DNA of 64,000 nucleotides, taken from Orobanche coerulescens (taxonomy: Eukaryota; Streptophyta; Magnoliopsida; Lamiales; Orobanchaceae). The notes under the pieces are model-generated. The model made no database searches. It was not told where the DNA came from and worked only from the letters and a program-made list of their open reading frames with translations. Where the stretch lies: the NCBI GenBank assembly GCA_033398695.1, contig CM065810.1, forward strand, positions 144,771,858-144,835,857, given 5' to 3'. This document shows, piece by piece, positions 1 through 12,156 of this stretch (the first letter of the stretch is position 1; the number at the start of each line of letters is the position of its first letter). The position numbers and the translations under genes are program-made.

Positions 1-80
1 ACCATATGAAGAAGATCTCAATGATCATATCAACATCCGAAATCTCTTATTACAATTCCAATAAATCTCGTATAACATTA

Positions 81-93
81 TCACATGATACCA
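81..93 (-). other. Primer-binding site of left-edge gypsy element
   Basis: On the minus strand the LTR end ...GTTACA is followed after ATTT by TGGTATCATGTGA, which matches the start of an initiator-Met tRNA primer-binding site (TGGTATCA). The LTR at 98-2570 is therefore a 5' LTR with its internal region running leftward off the window, and not a solo LTR. Positions 1-80 would be the first bases of the untranslated leader; no coding signal is visible there. Confidence 0.7.
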
Positions 94-875
94 AAATTGT
101 AACACCCCAGATCCTCCTGGGAATATTACACGCCGTAAACCCTTCTCACAAGGATTTACCAGGCTAAGAACAATTTTCCACGTTATTTCAAAAATGTCAA
201 AAAGACTGATGACGGTAATATTTTTCAAATACTAAAAAAAATCATTTTCCAAATACCGTCAAAACGATCAAGGCTAAAATGCCAAAACTCAGTTTAGGGA
301 ATCGGTTTTACAAAATAAAATTTAGTTGGCGAAATACCAAAAGCAATTTCAAAATACTCGCGCGTGAATAAAAATCTGATCCAATTTATGCATTTACATT
401 GAAACAAGACGAACATCAAAATACACAATTCCCAACATACTCCCTCCCAAGTAGTAATCCTTAAAAAAAAACGAACCACTATAAAAGGGATACGAGGATT
501 ACCTTGTATGGACGAACCACGAAGAAAGAATAATTGAACTCCATTCCAAGAATCATTAAATCATCATAGTCATCATATGGCCTCAAGAACATCAAGATCT
601 CTATGATTCCATACTCATAATCAACATATTCAAAGCATATCATTATCTTCCTTCAACATAAACCTCATAGAATATGGATAACACAAGAAATCACTTCAAT
701 AATCAACAATAGTTCCATAACCAAGCTCTAATTCCATGATTCCAAGCTCACAATCATGTTAAAAGTGTTTAGAACACTCTTAAAAGTGAAGAGAGATGAG
801 ATTTGGAGAGAAATATCTCAAAGGATCGTTAGAGAAATGAAAGGCAACACTTCAATATATAAATTGCACTCTCAT

Positions 876-1062
876 TACGTACGTAAGTGTCCTTTCTTAG
901 TGTACGTAACAACTTTAACGTACGTAATCCAATATCCATAACGTACGTAACCAACTCACTGTCTCATTCCGCGCAGTCCATTACGTACGTAACCCATACC
1001 ATATAACGTACGTAATATACCAGTTGACTTGCTACGGTACAATGGTTGTGTTACGTACATAA
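876..1062. repeat. Array of TTACGTACGTAA palindromes
   Basis: Within about 190 bp there are at least five perfect or near-perfect copies of the palindrome TTACGTACGTAA or its ACGTACGTAA core, separated by 10-30 bp of unrelated sequence. They lie in the part of the LTR that is downstream in the sense of the element (minus strand). See the finding on palindromic arrays in the related LTRs. Confidence 0.85.
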
Positions 1063-1064
1063 CA

Positions 1065-1310
1065 TAAGACGTATGTGAATGCCGTAGAAACGGTTCGTTC
1101 ACCTCATACGCCGTTACGTATGTGAATGCCGTAGAAACGGTTCGTTCACCTCATACGCCGATACATGTAGGAATGCCGTCAAAACGGTTCGTTCATTACA
1201 TGCCAACAATATATCTATGAATGCCGTAAAAACGGTTCGTTCATGATATGCCATCAATATTTCTATGAATGCCGTAAAAACGGTTCGTTCATATCATACC
1301 ATCAATTCCT
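1065..1310. repeat. Tandem ~47-bp repeats, about five copies
   Basis: Five consecutive units each carry the core GAATGCCGTnnAAACGGTT followed by CGTTCA and a variable tail. The first two units are almost identical and the last three have drifted. The core contains an inverted CCGT...ACGG. The array directly follows the ACGTACGT array inside the LTR. Confidence 0.85.
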
Positions 1311-2075
1311 CTTACTTTCAAAGTCGAGAACGTACAATCATAAATGTATACTTGCCTTAATAAACGTTACCGAAGATCCCGAAGAACACGGTTCGACCGG
1401 GAAGCTTGAACCAAGAAGAAGACAACGAACGGAAGGGTTACGCCTTGAGTTCTTCACAAGGATTTCGTCCCTAAGTCATATAAATGATAAATCAACAATC
1501 GTACGATGAATAACAATTGTACAACGCATAAACCCCCCTCTTAGACCTTTTGTCGGACACCTTCAAGGCATCGACTAATAACTCAATCAAAACGACGAAC
1601 CAATACAATCCAACCATGGAATAACGATGGAAATGATAGAGTACACCTAAATAATCATCAATCCATCACTAATCTAAATTACTACGGATTAAAAGGATGA
1701 AGTCAAACAAAATCCCCAATTTCCAACACAAAATTTAAAGTGTTCTTGAATAATCTTTCAATAATCCGATGAATACCCCAACATGTCCATAATCATGCGT
1801 ATATCACTTCATACCCCATGATTTTAACATCCAAAACATCATTACCCAATACAAAATCGAAATCCAAGATGTTAAAGAAATTACCTCTTGAAGATCCAAG
1901 CACTATGATTCGAAGAGCACGCGATAGAACGATGATCCGGGCTTCACAATCGAAAATAGATGAAGGAAATCACCCACTCAAGTGATAGATGAAGAAACTT
2001 CCCTCTCTCAAGCCTTCTCTCCCGTGTGAAGGTGAAGAAATGAAAAAGTATCGGTTGAATCGCAAAAAAAAACGC

Positions 2076-2205
2076 AGATATAGGGTAAGCTGTCATGTGT
2101 GCCGCGGCTCAGTATAGGTGTGCCGCGGCACAGACCCAAAATTTGCTCCCAGGGCTCGGTAGTGTGCCGCGGCTCAGCCCAGGTGTGCCGCGGCACCGGG
2201 TACAG
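2076..2205 (-). promoter_or_regulatory. Candidate LTR TATA box with GCCGCGGC palindromes
   Basis: Reading on the minus strand, a CCCTATATCTG TATA-like motif (2076-2086) is preceded by four copies of TGTGCCGCGGCnC(A) between about 2096 and 2205, two of them full palindromes around GCCGCGGC. The arrangement is the same as the CGGCCG palindromes beside the TATA boxes of the related LTRs. TATA function is inferred from position only. Confidence 0.5.
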
Positions 2206-2567
2206 GCGGTTTTGGCCGAAACTGGAAAATGAGAGTGACTTAGCTATTTCGACCATAACTCCCTCGTCTGGACTCCGATTTACTCACCGTTTGAACCATT
2301 GGAAAGCTAACTCGATGATTTATAATATTGCCAAGATTCAGAATTTTTGGAGTTTCCAAGAATTTATGGTGATTTAAAAAAGTCGAACTCATACGTGGAA
2401 AAGTCGCTAAAGAACACGGAATTCAACAGAACGATACCGAAACGAACTCGTATGACAAAAAGTGTAGAATTAATCATTCTCAGGATGACGAAACGGTCCC
2501 AAGCAAGTCGTCAAAATAGACTTCCGCCAAAAATAGAAAATTTCCGGGAATCAAAATTACGGGTATT

Positions 2568-2570
<3 letters not shown>

Positions 2571-2642
<72 letters not shown>
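2571..2642. repeat. (TA)n(GA)n compound microsatellite
   Basis: About 46 bp of AT dinucleotides is followed by about 26 bp of AG dinucleotides, directly abutting the outer edge of the LTR at 98-2570. The repeat masks the expected target-site duplication. Confidence 0.95.
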
Positions 2643-2643
<1 letters not shown>

Positions 2644-3467
2644 TTACGTTGCACATTACATCTCTAGTCTCTATATTAGGGAGGGATTTCTGTAATAGGT
2701 ATTTAAAAATTCACATTAAATATTTAAAATATTAAAATATAATAAAAAGAATTTGTCATGAACATAGTTTTCTCCTCGACTATTCGAGCTTCCATTATAA
2801 AATCAACTGGTTATTATAAAAAGTTCGATTCAATTGATTCAATTCGATTCGATTGATTCGATTCGATTGTGATTGATTCGATTCAACAAATTATTTTTAT
2901 TGTTAATATCAATTATCAAGAATAATATATATATATATATATATCAAGAATCATTATTGTTGTATATATTATTATATAATATTAATTATTATTAATATTA
3001 ATATTATCAACAATACTATATATAAATTTTTATTATTAATATCATTATTTTAATTTATCGGTAGTAGTATTATTGTTTGTATTTTTTTGGTTGTTGTTGT
3101 AATATAATAATTATTATTTATTAGTAAGCTAATAATTTATCGGTCGTAGTATTATTATTGATAATCGAAGCTATACCTATTATTATTATCATTATTGTAT
3201 ATATATTATTATCTAATATTATTAACAATATAATGAGAAGAGAGTCAACCATTATAAATATAAGATGCAGCATGGAATAAAATATTTATACAAGTACATT
3301 ACGAACTTTTTTAAAAATAATTGTTTATTACTACTACAATTTATTTTTCTTGCATTTCATCATTGACGCTATTAGATCCCCAAATTTGTAATGCATTACT
3401 TTGTCGAACGACGAACATGGCATTCTTCGATCTGCATCAAACATTTGACAATCTATTGTTCCACGAA
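2643..3467. other. AT-rich non-coding stretch
   Basis: This is AT-rich DNA with runs of TTATTA and TATA. Between about 2826 and 2893 there is a short minisatellite of GATTCGATTCAATT-type units. A similar block occurs on the other side of the gypsy insertion (about 12446-12535), so both belong to the pre-insertion locus. No gene was recognised. Confidence 0.6.
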
Positions 3468-3472
3468 CATTC
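3468..3472. repeat. Target-site duplication CATTC (left copy)
   Basis: CATTC here immediately precedes the TG of the outer LTR edge and is repeated at 12152-12156 directly after the other LTR. A perfect 5-bp duplication is the length expected for LTR-retrotransposon integration and fixes the unit as 3473-12151. Confidence 0.9.
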
Positions 3473-4394
3473 TGTAACACCCCCAATCCGCTCAGGGATA
3501 TTACACGTCGTAGAACCTTTCCTCAAGGATCTACCAGGCTGGTAATAACATCGAACATCTCAACAATGCCTTTGAGGCTAAAAGACTCGGTAGACCGATT
3601 TGATCTTTCAACAAAAACATACAACTCAATCTCAATACATGCCCACGCAGGGGTCAAATACAAAATACTCCCGTACCATGGCGAAAGAATACTGCAGCGG
3701 AATTAAAATACAACTAAACCAATACGACATCATACGGTCCTCGTGTGATTAGTATCGTTCATCTTTCATCATCCTTCATGCCGACCCTCCCCAAAACCTG
3801 AATGCAATGCAGACATCCACCCGCCGATTACTCGGGGGTTAGCAAAATTCTACTATTTTGCTAGTGCAAGTACAAAGTGCAAAATATGAGTCATACAATT
3901 CAAGTTCCAAGAATAATAATCAGGAATCCTCAGATATTCCAACACAACGAAAATACTTCCCGAAGCAAGAGTTTGGGTAAAACGTTCCAAAACCAAAAGA
4001 TTACAATTCAAGAGAAACAATTTACAAAATGGTTTAATAAGCCATCGGGAGTTTTAGTAGAAAACAATTTAGGATTATCGAATCCTTCTCTTCCAAAAAT
4101 CAACGGGGGGTCACAGCCCAAAGGTTTTGTTTTCACAAATAGAAAGCCAACAACAATTCACAGGGTCAAAACCCACGTCACGTGTCCTCGACGGACATAA
4201 AAATCAACACAACATAATCACCCAAGAGACACAAATCTTGGTCACTCAACCATATCATAAAACAAATCACGCACAGGCATCGCCTAGGACCGGGACGAAG
4301 CTACTGATCCCACTCGAGGCCTTTAAGGGCCCTCCCGAGCTGGCTAGCGAAACAAATTCACAAATCATAAACACACCAGCGTGAACACTTGTCA

Positions 4395-4618
4395 CGGAAT
4401 CTCACGGTTGGATTAGTCGCTTGTTGTCTCCTAACCATATGATCACATGCCATATGTCACCGTAGGTATTCTTTGGCCCTCACGGTTGGATCAAACACTT
4501 GCATCCTGACCACATGATCACAAGCCATGTGTCACCGTAGTTTTTCTTAGGCTCTCACGGTTGGATCAATCGCTTGTTGCATCCTGACCACATGATCGCA
4601 TGCCATGTGTCACCGTAG
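4395..4618. repeat. Three ~75-bp subrepeats within LTR of element A
   Basis: Three tandem units share CTCACGGTTGGATnA, a CGCTTG-like stretch, GACCACATGATC and CATGTGTCACCGTAG. The same triplet recurs in the other LTR at about 10044-10266, so the triplication predates this insertion. Confidence 0.85.
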
Positions 4619-5617
4619 GCCCCGCCCACATTCACACATTCACACACATAGCACAATACAACAAAGATATCCAAACAATTCACCGAGAGGCATCAAACAC
4701 TTAGCAAAACACAACGTCAAACCAAAACGCACCAAAATGAGGCAATATACGTACACATGTATTATCAAGCGCAACATCAACACCAACCATATCCACAGGA
4801 TTCACATAATTGTTTACGAAACATATCAATCACAAAATACACACGGTTTTGAAAGAGAGCCTTTAACGAGGCTAACTGAATATTTTGAAAGTTCATTTCA
4901 AACAACCAAACAAACATATTTAGACGATCACCGATCATCATATCCATAAAACAAGAAATGTATGGACAATGTACTTGCCTCAAAACCACGATCGCAACGA
5001 TACGACGGATGGAATGCGTTCGAACATCCCCGAACACTATCAAGAACGCGATAGCACCACGAGTACTACGAGAATAACACTACACGAATTATTAATCACC
5101 AAACGGGATTCAACTCGAAATCCTCGAGCACCTATAATCCTTCGGAAGGAACAATAAAACAACGAAGATACGATTACAATGAGAATTAAGGTAAAAAAGA
5201 ACGGAAATCCCACCAAACTATCGAAGGGAAACTCATTGGGATATTTAATCGAACACTCAACGTTCGATAACTCCCAAGAACACTCGAATCACCAATCGAG
5301 TTGAACAAACTTGAAATACGGATATACAACCCATAGAACATGATTAATAATATTCAATAACATCAACCGATTCATCAAAATCGGACGAACAATGAAAATC
5401 AAGAAGGAAATCTCGAAAGTCAATCCTAGGAGATTTCAAGAAATTATCTCGATCCGAAGAACAAGGATTAGATGATGATATAATCGACAAGAATCTTCCA
5501 AAATTCCTATAAATCGAGTGGAATCGACCAAAAACTCCACTCCTCGACTTCTCCCGTTGCCAGCCGCCACCCGGGTGAAAAAATGGGGTAAAAATGAGGT
5601 ATGGCCCGTCCCTGGCC

Positions 5618-5965
5618 TATATATAGCCGGCAGTGCCTTACGGCCGTAACTCGGTCAACTGCCGATAGCGCACGCAATGGCCGAAGCCTTGCGTACGCAG
5701 CTATCGATCCTTATGGCCATAATCGACATAGCCTTACGGCCGTAACCGAACTCCCAGGGGCCACTGACTGAGACCTATCAAGTCATTACGGCCGTAACGG
5801 ACACCCCCTTACGGCCGTAACCAGCACCGTACGGCCGTAACCAGCACGCCTTACGACCATAACTGGCCTTCATCCAGCTTGTGCCTGCCGATCACATACG
5901 GCCGTAACCGGCACCTTACGGCCGTAACTCGGCCAGGCCAGTACCTGCTCCACAAAGTGCGGCCG
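5618..5965 (-). promoter_or_regulatory. TATA box and TTACGGCCGTAA palindrome array (LTR of element A)
   Basis: On the minus strand a GGCTATATATAGG TATA box at about 5618-5628 is preceded by about ten copies of the perfect or slightly mutated palindrome TTACGGCCGTAA (about 5637-5965), spaced irregularly every 25-50 bp. The same block appears in the other LTR (TATA about 11270-11277, array 11285-11645). The position just upstream of the presumed start site suggests a U3 enhancer or protein-binding array; binding is inferred. Confidence 0.7.
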
Positions 5966-6476
5966 TGACTCGTCCGTGGCCACTTCCGACGGCCCTGACA
6001 ACCTCGAAACCCAAACCTGAATATGAATCGAAGATACGGTTACGAAGTACTCACAAAGACAAATCTAAGCGCTAATAGAACACACGATTCCGACCACCTG
6101 AAAGCTCGAAATTCGACAACGGAAAGTAATTACCCCAAACTTTGGGAAATTACGAAAACGGCCAAAACGTCCGAAATACCCGATACACGATCGAAACACC
6201 AAGCCTAAGATGGCAACATGAATAATAACATTAAATGAACTTACGAGAAACTCGAAACAACAGTTTCGGATGAGATTCGCAAGAATCAAACTCAAGTGCG
6301 GAAAAGCCGCTTAAGAACACGAAACTCAACTAAACGACCCCGAAACAAACTCGGATGACAAAAAGTAGAAGTAATCATTCTCGGAATGACGAAAAGGTCA
6401 CAACAGAGTCACTAAGATGGACTTCCGCCAAAAAAAAAAAAGAAAACTACCGGAAATCGAAATTGCGGATATTACA

Positions 6477-6492
6477 TACTACCCTCCTTAAA
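6477..6492 (-). other. Polypurine tract of element A
   Basis: On the minus strand TTAAGGAGGGTAGTA sits directly before the LTR start TGTAATATCC. This is the expected position of the plus-strand priming tract. The same motif (TTTTAGAGGGGTAGAA) precedes the second LTR of the gag-only element at 21271-21286. Confidence 0.8.
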
Positions 6493-6899
6493 AGAAGTTT
6501 TGTCCCGAAACTTAAAACAAGTAGGGAGAAGCAATATCCCGCCAGGAAAACTCAACGAGATATACAAGACACGCGTAACTTATGCCCAACGGCGAAACGT
6601 TACAAGCAATGCAAAGGAATATACGGCGTGAAAACACGCTCCACGACGACCAACACAACGCCACCGGTAGAGACATAATAAAACCAACAAGTGACAAGCG
6701 TCATCAAACAGATAATACAATCAAGTCGATTATCCGAACTATCACACAACACAAAGCACCTGTTGCAAGCAAACACGCACAACCGAGAAAACAGAAAATA
6801 AACACAAACGATTCACAGACAATCACAAACAATTCGGACTACGCTGAAATTCTCAAAAACCACACTACGTATCTCCGTGTCCTTTCATAGCATAGACGC

Positions 6900-7010
6900 A
6901 ACCTCGATCCCCAAATCTCTCAGTTACCGTCTCGCAATGCACGGCTCGGTGACCCACATGGCCACACTCGAAACAACAAACTAATGGTGCACGACGATTC
7001 TTCGTGGTAC
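6900..7010 (-). pseudogene. gag zinc-knuckle remnant (element A)
   Basis: On the minus strand the 14 codons at 6934-6975 encode a complete CCHC knuckle, CFECGHVGHRAVHC, followed by ETVTERFGDR. The tail resembles the CELFHEVSQNR tail of the second knuckle in the gag at 21085-21205. No longer reading frame surrounds it. It lies about 800 bp from the other knuckle remnant of the same element, separated by a minisatellite. Confidence 0.6.
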
Positions 7011-7039
7011 GAGATCAGGCAACAAAAGTCACACAAACC

Positions 7040-7320
7040 CGATCAAACAACAACGATCGAACAACAACGACCGAACAACAACGATCGAATAACAATGATC
7101 AAATAACAATGATCGAACAACAACAACAACCGAACAACAACGATCGAACAACAATGATCGAACAACAACGATCAAATAACAATGATCGAACAACAATGAT
7201 CGAAAAACAATGATCGAACAACAACGATCGAAAAACAATGATCGAACAACAATGATCGAAAAACAATGATCGAGTAACAACGATTGAACAACAATGATCG
7301 AATGACAACGGTCGAACAAT
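7040..7320. repeat. 14-bp minisatellite, about 20 copies
   Basis: Near-perfect units of AACAACAATGATCG (variants AACAACAACGATCG and AAAAACAATGATCG) run for about 280 bp. Because 14 is not a multiple of 3, reading frames cycle through it, which explains several low-complexity open frames on both strands here. It occupies the interior of element A between two zinc-knuckle remnants. Confidence 0.95.
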
Positions 7321-7579
7321 GACTCCGAAGTTCACACTTCAACTCAAGACATCAAAAGAACTAGTAGAACTAAAAGATGTTACTTCCGAACAAGGTTCAC
7401 AAGAATTGAACCGAACTCGGAAAAGTCACAGCGATAACCAGATCGACCCAAAACAAGATCATGGCTCGTTTGAACGATGAAACCGAAATACAGAACAAGT
7501 TCAGAAAGTATCAACGAACACGAGCGAGTCGATAGAATTGAAAAGGAGAAAATGCAGAAGTCCAAAAACAATACGGGTA

Positions 7580-8029
7580 TTACGTTCGACCTCTTATAAA
7601 AGAAGGTCGTCCCCGCAACTCACAATAACGGAAACAAGGCAACAACACAAAAGCAGCTGACGGAAACATTTCCCATGGGCCCCTTAGAGCCGATCCTGAT
7701 ATCTGTGCTGAAGCGCGGACTCCGGAAGTCTCGGTAACCAATTCGCAAAAATGGATTCTGTGTCCCTCGAGTCCACACTTGTAATCTGCTACTGGCATGG
7801 AAGTATAATTTGCACGTACATGCCCCAGCACATTACAGTCGAAGCGCCTCGGCATACCGAAAATACAACTGCTAGGTATAATAGAATATAACATCGCAAA
7901 ACAATATACCAGAGATGCCAATTCCACACAACATAACAACGTAAGGTAGCCCACATACACAGAATCATAACAACGACGGCATACATTCGGCGATTTCAAC
8001 GGCCCGAATGATAACCAGCACACAATCAC
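7580..8029 (-). pseudogene. Degenerate gag C-terminus with two decayed zinc knuckles (element A)
   Basis: The 149-codon minus-strand frame contains RFDCNVLGHVRAN, then YKCGLEGHRIHFCELV. These line up with CFNCNIVGHVQANC and CYNCGLEGHKVQYCELF of the gag at 20146-21205. In the first copy two ligand cysteines are replaced and in the second the first cysteine is lost, so neither should bind zinc normally. The N-terminal retrotransposon-gag domain is absent. The frame shows homology between element A and the gag-only element on the other side of the window, but it is not a functional gene. Confidence 0.7.
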
Positions 8030-9084
8030 AAAACATTATGAAACAATCACAGATGTACACATTCATACAAACCCAAGCTCTAACAGCTCGCACAGGTACG
8101 ATAGCACACAAATCACCACGAAATGACAACGTTAAAGATCAACATCACACCTCTCACCGAGGGCTAATACAACAATTGCATGGCGAACGACTCAACGCTC
8201 ACACCACCAATTCAATCACAACTCGGCGTTAGCACCCTAACAAAAGTGCGAACTTCATACATACATTCCCGGACCGCAAATAGGAACGATAGGTTTTAAA
8301 AACAAAAACCACCTTTTTGAAACATTTTGGAAACACCGGTTGATCTTGAGTATCACATTTTAAAAAGTAGTACAAACACCATTATCGAGACTTTGAAAAT
8401 CATCTTGCGTTTGATAAAATGAGTACACTTTCCTTTAAAATGAAACTTTCAAAAATATTCGACCCTCGGGTCTAAGCAAAGCATTTCTAAATAATTGAAA
8501 ATATCTCAAACTATTTTGGTCCTCAACTGGAATAAATTTTGAAACATATTGCGGCACTAGAAGGCACCTTGAAAGTATCGCGAGAAAATAATTCATTTTA
8601 AAAGTACGTCTCGAAATTTATTTTCTAAGATACTCAAGGTTTTCGAAAATCTATTAGGCTAGAATGCCTAAAAACTCACATGTAACAACATTCACTTACA
8701 TACATCACAACACACGCATCAACTCGCTCAAAATCAAGACATCACAGGTCTTTTACCGAAAAACAAACAGTCAAAAGGACATAAATAACGACAACACTCC
8801 TCATATAAACGAAACATGAGAGTCACAGAAACGCATCACGAAACCAAGAATCTAAAGATTCCATCACTTAATACATAATCATACCAGTAGCTCGCATCAG
8901 ATGAGGCACAATCACAAAGAAGGGAGACTTGCATCCACAGGTCGCACGAAGATGATGATCACCCCACGATACTAATCACGACCGAAAAACTCAGACGATG
9001 CGTTGCGACACGACTCAGTCAGACAAAATCCGACGAGACAAAAACTCAACAGACACCACTTAACCCGAGAGCCTAGGTTTCTAC
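8030..9084. other. Untranslated leader region of element A
   Basis: About 1 kb between the primer-binding site and the gag remnant, AT-rich, with no conserved domain in any frame. It corresponds in position to the long leader (18510-20145) of the gag-only element. Confidence 0.5.
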
Positions 9085-9103
9085 AACCTAAGCTCCGATA
9101 CCA
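9085..9103 (-). other. Primer-binding site of element A
   Basis: On the minus strand TGGTATCGGAGCTTAGGTT follows the LTR end after a TAAA spacer. It matches an initiator-Met tRNA type site with one change from TGGTATCAGAG. Confidence 0.8.
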
Positions 9104-9107
9104 TTTA

Positions 9108-12100
9108 TTTAACACCCCCAATCCGCTCAGGGATATTACATGCCGTAGAACCTTTCCTCAAGGATCTACCAGGATGGTAATAACATCGAACATCTCAACA
9201 ATGCCTTTGAGGCTAAAAGACTCAGTAGACCGATCTGGTCTTTCAACAAAAACATACAACTCAATCTCAATACATGCCCACACAGGGGTCAAATACAAAA
9301 TACTCCCGTACCACGGGGAAAGAATACTGCAGCAGAAATAAAATACAACTAAACCAATACGACATCATACGGGTCCTCGTGTGATTAGTATAATTCATCT
9401 TTCATCATCCTTCATGCCGACCCTGTGCTATGCTCCCCAAACCTGAATGCAATACAGACATCCACCCCCGATTACTCGGGGGTTAGCAAAATTCCACTAT
9501 TTTGCTAGTGCAAGTACAAAGTGCAAAATACGAGTCATACAATTCAAGTTCCAAGAATAATAATAATCATGATCCTCAGATATTCTAACACAACGAAAAT
9601 ACTTCCCGAAGCAAGAGTTTGGTTAGAACGTTCCAAAACCGAAAGATCACAATTCAAGAGAAACAATTTACAAAATGGTTTAATAAGCCATCGGGAGTTT
9701 TAGTAAAAAACATTTAGGATTATCGAATCCTTCTCTTTCCAAAAATCAATGGGGGGTCACAGCCCAAAGGTTTTGTTATCACAAATAGGAAACCAACAAC
9801 AATTCATAGGGACAAAACCCACGTCACGTGTCCTCGACGGACATAAAAATCAACACAACATAATCACCCAAGAGACGCAAATCTTAGTCACTCAACCATA
9901 TCATAAAACAAATCACGCACAGGCATCGCCTAGGACCGGGACGAAGCTACTGATCCCACTCGAGGCCTTTAAGGACCCTCCCGAGCTGGCTAGCGAAACA
10001 AATTCACAAATCATAAACACACCAGCGTGAATACCTGTCACGACATCTCACGGTTAGATCAGTCAGTTGTTGTCTCCTGACCATATGATCACATGCCATA
10101 TGTCACCGTAGGTATTCTTTGGCGCTCACGGTTGGATCAATCACTTGTTGCATCCTGACCACATGATCACAAGCCATGTGTCACCGTAGTTTTTCTTAGG
10201 CTCTCACGGTTTGATCAATCGCTTGTTGCATCCTGACCACATGATCGCATGCCATGTGTTACCGTAGTCCCCGCCCACATTCACACATTCACACACATAG
10301 CACAATACAACAAAGATATCCAAACAATTCACCGGGAGGCATCAAACACTTAGCAAAACACAACGTCAAACCACAACGCACCAAAATGAGGCAATATACG
10401 TACACACGTAGTATCAAGCGCAACATCAATACCAACCATATCCACAGGATTCACATAATCGTTTACGAAACATATCAATCACAAAATACGCACGGTTTTG
10501 AAAGAGAGCCTTTAACGAGGCTAACTAAATATTTTAAAAGTTCATTTCAAACAACCAAACAAACACATTTAGACGATCACCGATCATCATATCCATAAAA
10601 CAAGAAATGTATGGACAAGGTACTTGCCTCAAAACCACGATCGCAATGAGATGACGGATGGAATGCGGTCGAACAGCCCCGAACACTATCAAGAATGCGA
10701 TAGCACCATGAGTACTACGAGAATAACACCACACGAATTATCAATCACCAAACGGGATTCAACTCGAAATCCTCGAGAACCTATAATCCTTCGGAAGGAA
10801 CAATAAAACAACGTAGATACGATTACAATGAGAATCAAGGTAAAAAACAATGGAAATCCCACCAAACTATCAAAGGGAAACTCATTGGGACATTTAATCG
10901 AACACTCAACGTTCGATAACTCCCAAAAACACTCGAATCACCAATCGAGTTGAACAAACTTGAAATACGGATATACAACCCATAGAACACGATTAATAAT
11001 GTTCAATAACATCAACTGATTCATCAAAATCGGACGAACAATGAAAATCAAGAAGGAAATCTCGAAAGTCAATCCTAGGAGATTTCAATAAATTAACTCG
11101 ATCCGACGAAGAACAAGGATTAGATGATGATATAATCGACAAGAATCTTACAAAACGCCTAGAAATCGAGTGGAATCGACCAAAAACTCCACTCCTCGAC
11201 TTCTCTCGTTGCCAGTCGCCACCCGGGAGAAGAAATGGGGTAAAAATGAGGTCTGGCCCGTCCCTGGCCTATATATGGCTGGCAGTGTTACGGCCGTAAC
11301 CGGCAGTGCCTTACGGCCGTAACTCGGTCAACTGCCAATAGCGCACGCAATGGCCGAAGTCTTGCGTATGCAACTATCGATCCTTATGCCCGTAATCGGC
11401 ATAGCCTTACGGCCGTAACTGAACTCCCAGGGGCCACTGACTGAGACCTGTCGAGTCATTATATCCGTAACTGACACCCCCTTACGGCCGTAACCAGCAC
11501 CGTACGGCCGTAACCAGCACGCCTTATGGCCGTAACCGGCCTTCGTCCAGACTATGCCTGTCGATCACTTACGGCCATAACCGGCACCTTACGGCCGTAA
11601 CTCGGCCAGACCAGTACCTGCTCCATAAAGTGCGGCCGTGACTAGGCCGTGGCCACTTCCGACGGCCCGGACAACCTCGGAACCCAAACCTGAATATGAA
11701 TCGAAGATACGGTTACGAAATACTCGCAAAGACGAATCTAAGCGCTAAGAGAACACACGATTCCGACCACCTGAAGGCTCGAAATTCGACAACGGAAAGT
11801 AATTACCCAAAACTTTGAGAAATTACGAAAACGGCCCAAAACGTCCGAAATACCCGATACACGATCGAAACACCAAGCCAAAGCTGGCAACATGAATAAT
11901 AACATTAAATGAACTTACGAGAAATTCGAAACAATAGTTTCGAACGAGATTCGTAAGAATCACACTCAAGTGTGGAAAAGCCGCTTAAGAACACGAAACT
12001 CAACAAAACGACACCAAAACGAACTCGGATGACAAAAAGTGCAGAAGTAATCATTCTCGGAATGACGAAACGGTCACAACAGAGCCACTAAGATAGACTT

Positions 12101-12151
12101 CCGCCAAAAAAAAAAAGAAAATTACCGGAAATCGAAATTGCGGATACTACA
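9108..12151 (-). repeat. 5' LTR of element A
   Basis: The 3044-bp LTR aligns along its length with 3473-6476. Its outer boundary is ...ACTACA next to the duplication CATTC (12152-12156). Its inner terminal dinucleotide has decayed: TTTAAC is found where the other LTR has TGTAAC. It has the same subrepeat triplet, palindrome array and TATA box as the 3' LTR. Confidence 0.9.
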
Positions 12152-12156
12152 CATTC

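Larger units (their letters stand above)
98..2570 (-). mobile_element. 5' LTR of a minus-strand Ty3/gypsy-like element (element L)
   Basis: The LTR is bounded by TGTAAC...ATTACA on the plus strand. Its ends resemble the LTRs at 3473-6476 and 9108-12151: the same opening with a CTCnnGGGA-ATTACAC-CGTA pattern, and the same closing block with CTTCCGCCAAAAA, AAnTnCCGG and a terminal GG(G/A)TATTACA. It is a distant relative of that family, shorter (2.47 kb) and with different internal repeats. The flanking pentamers (AAAAT left, ATATA right) do not match, as expected for the inner side of a 5' LTR. Short ORFs inside it are not credible genes. Confidence 0.75.
3473..6476 (-). repeat. 3' LTR of element A
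   Basis: The 3.0-kb LTR is bounded by TG...CA and aligns throughout with 9108-12151. In element sense (minus) it holds the closing block at its 5' edge, a palindromic U3 array, a TATATATAGG TATA box at about 5618-5628, and a triplicated ~75-bp subrepeat further downstream. Several short plus-strand ORFs inside it occur in both LTR copies but lack any domain. Confidence 0.9.
3473..12151 (-). mobile_element. Non-autonomous gypsy-type LTR element (element A), complete insertion
   Basis: An 8.7-kb insertion with 3004- and 3044-bp LTRs in direct orientation, a tRNA-iMet-type primer-binding site next to the right LTR, a polypurine tract next to the left LTR, and a matching CATTC target-site duplication. 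All polarity signals place the element on the minus strand. The 2.6-kb internal region has no pol domain. The only recognisable protein traces are zinc knuckles like those of the gag at 20146-21205, so it is a related, coding-depleted derivative that would need a partner for proteins. The LTRs differ by scattered substitutions and small indels, so the insertion is not recent. Confidence 0.9.

Noticed and set aside
98..2570. Solo LTR interpretation of the left-edge LTR
   Set aside because: A primer-binding site lies directly beside it on the inner side, and the flanks do not form a 5-bp duplication, so it is a 5' LTR of an element running off the window.
7029..7335. Open frames rich in Asn/Gln/Arg or Phe/Ser/Leu on both strands
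   Set aside because: They are translations of the 14-bp minisatellite; they have no start context, domain or conservation.
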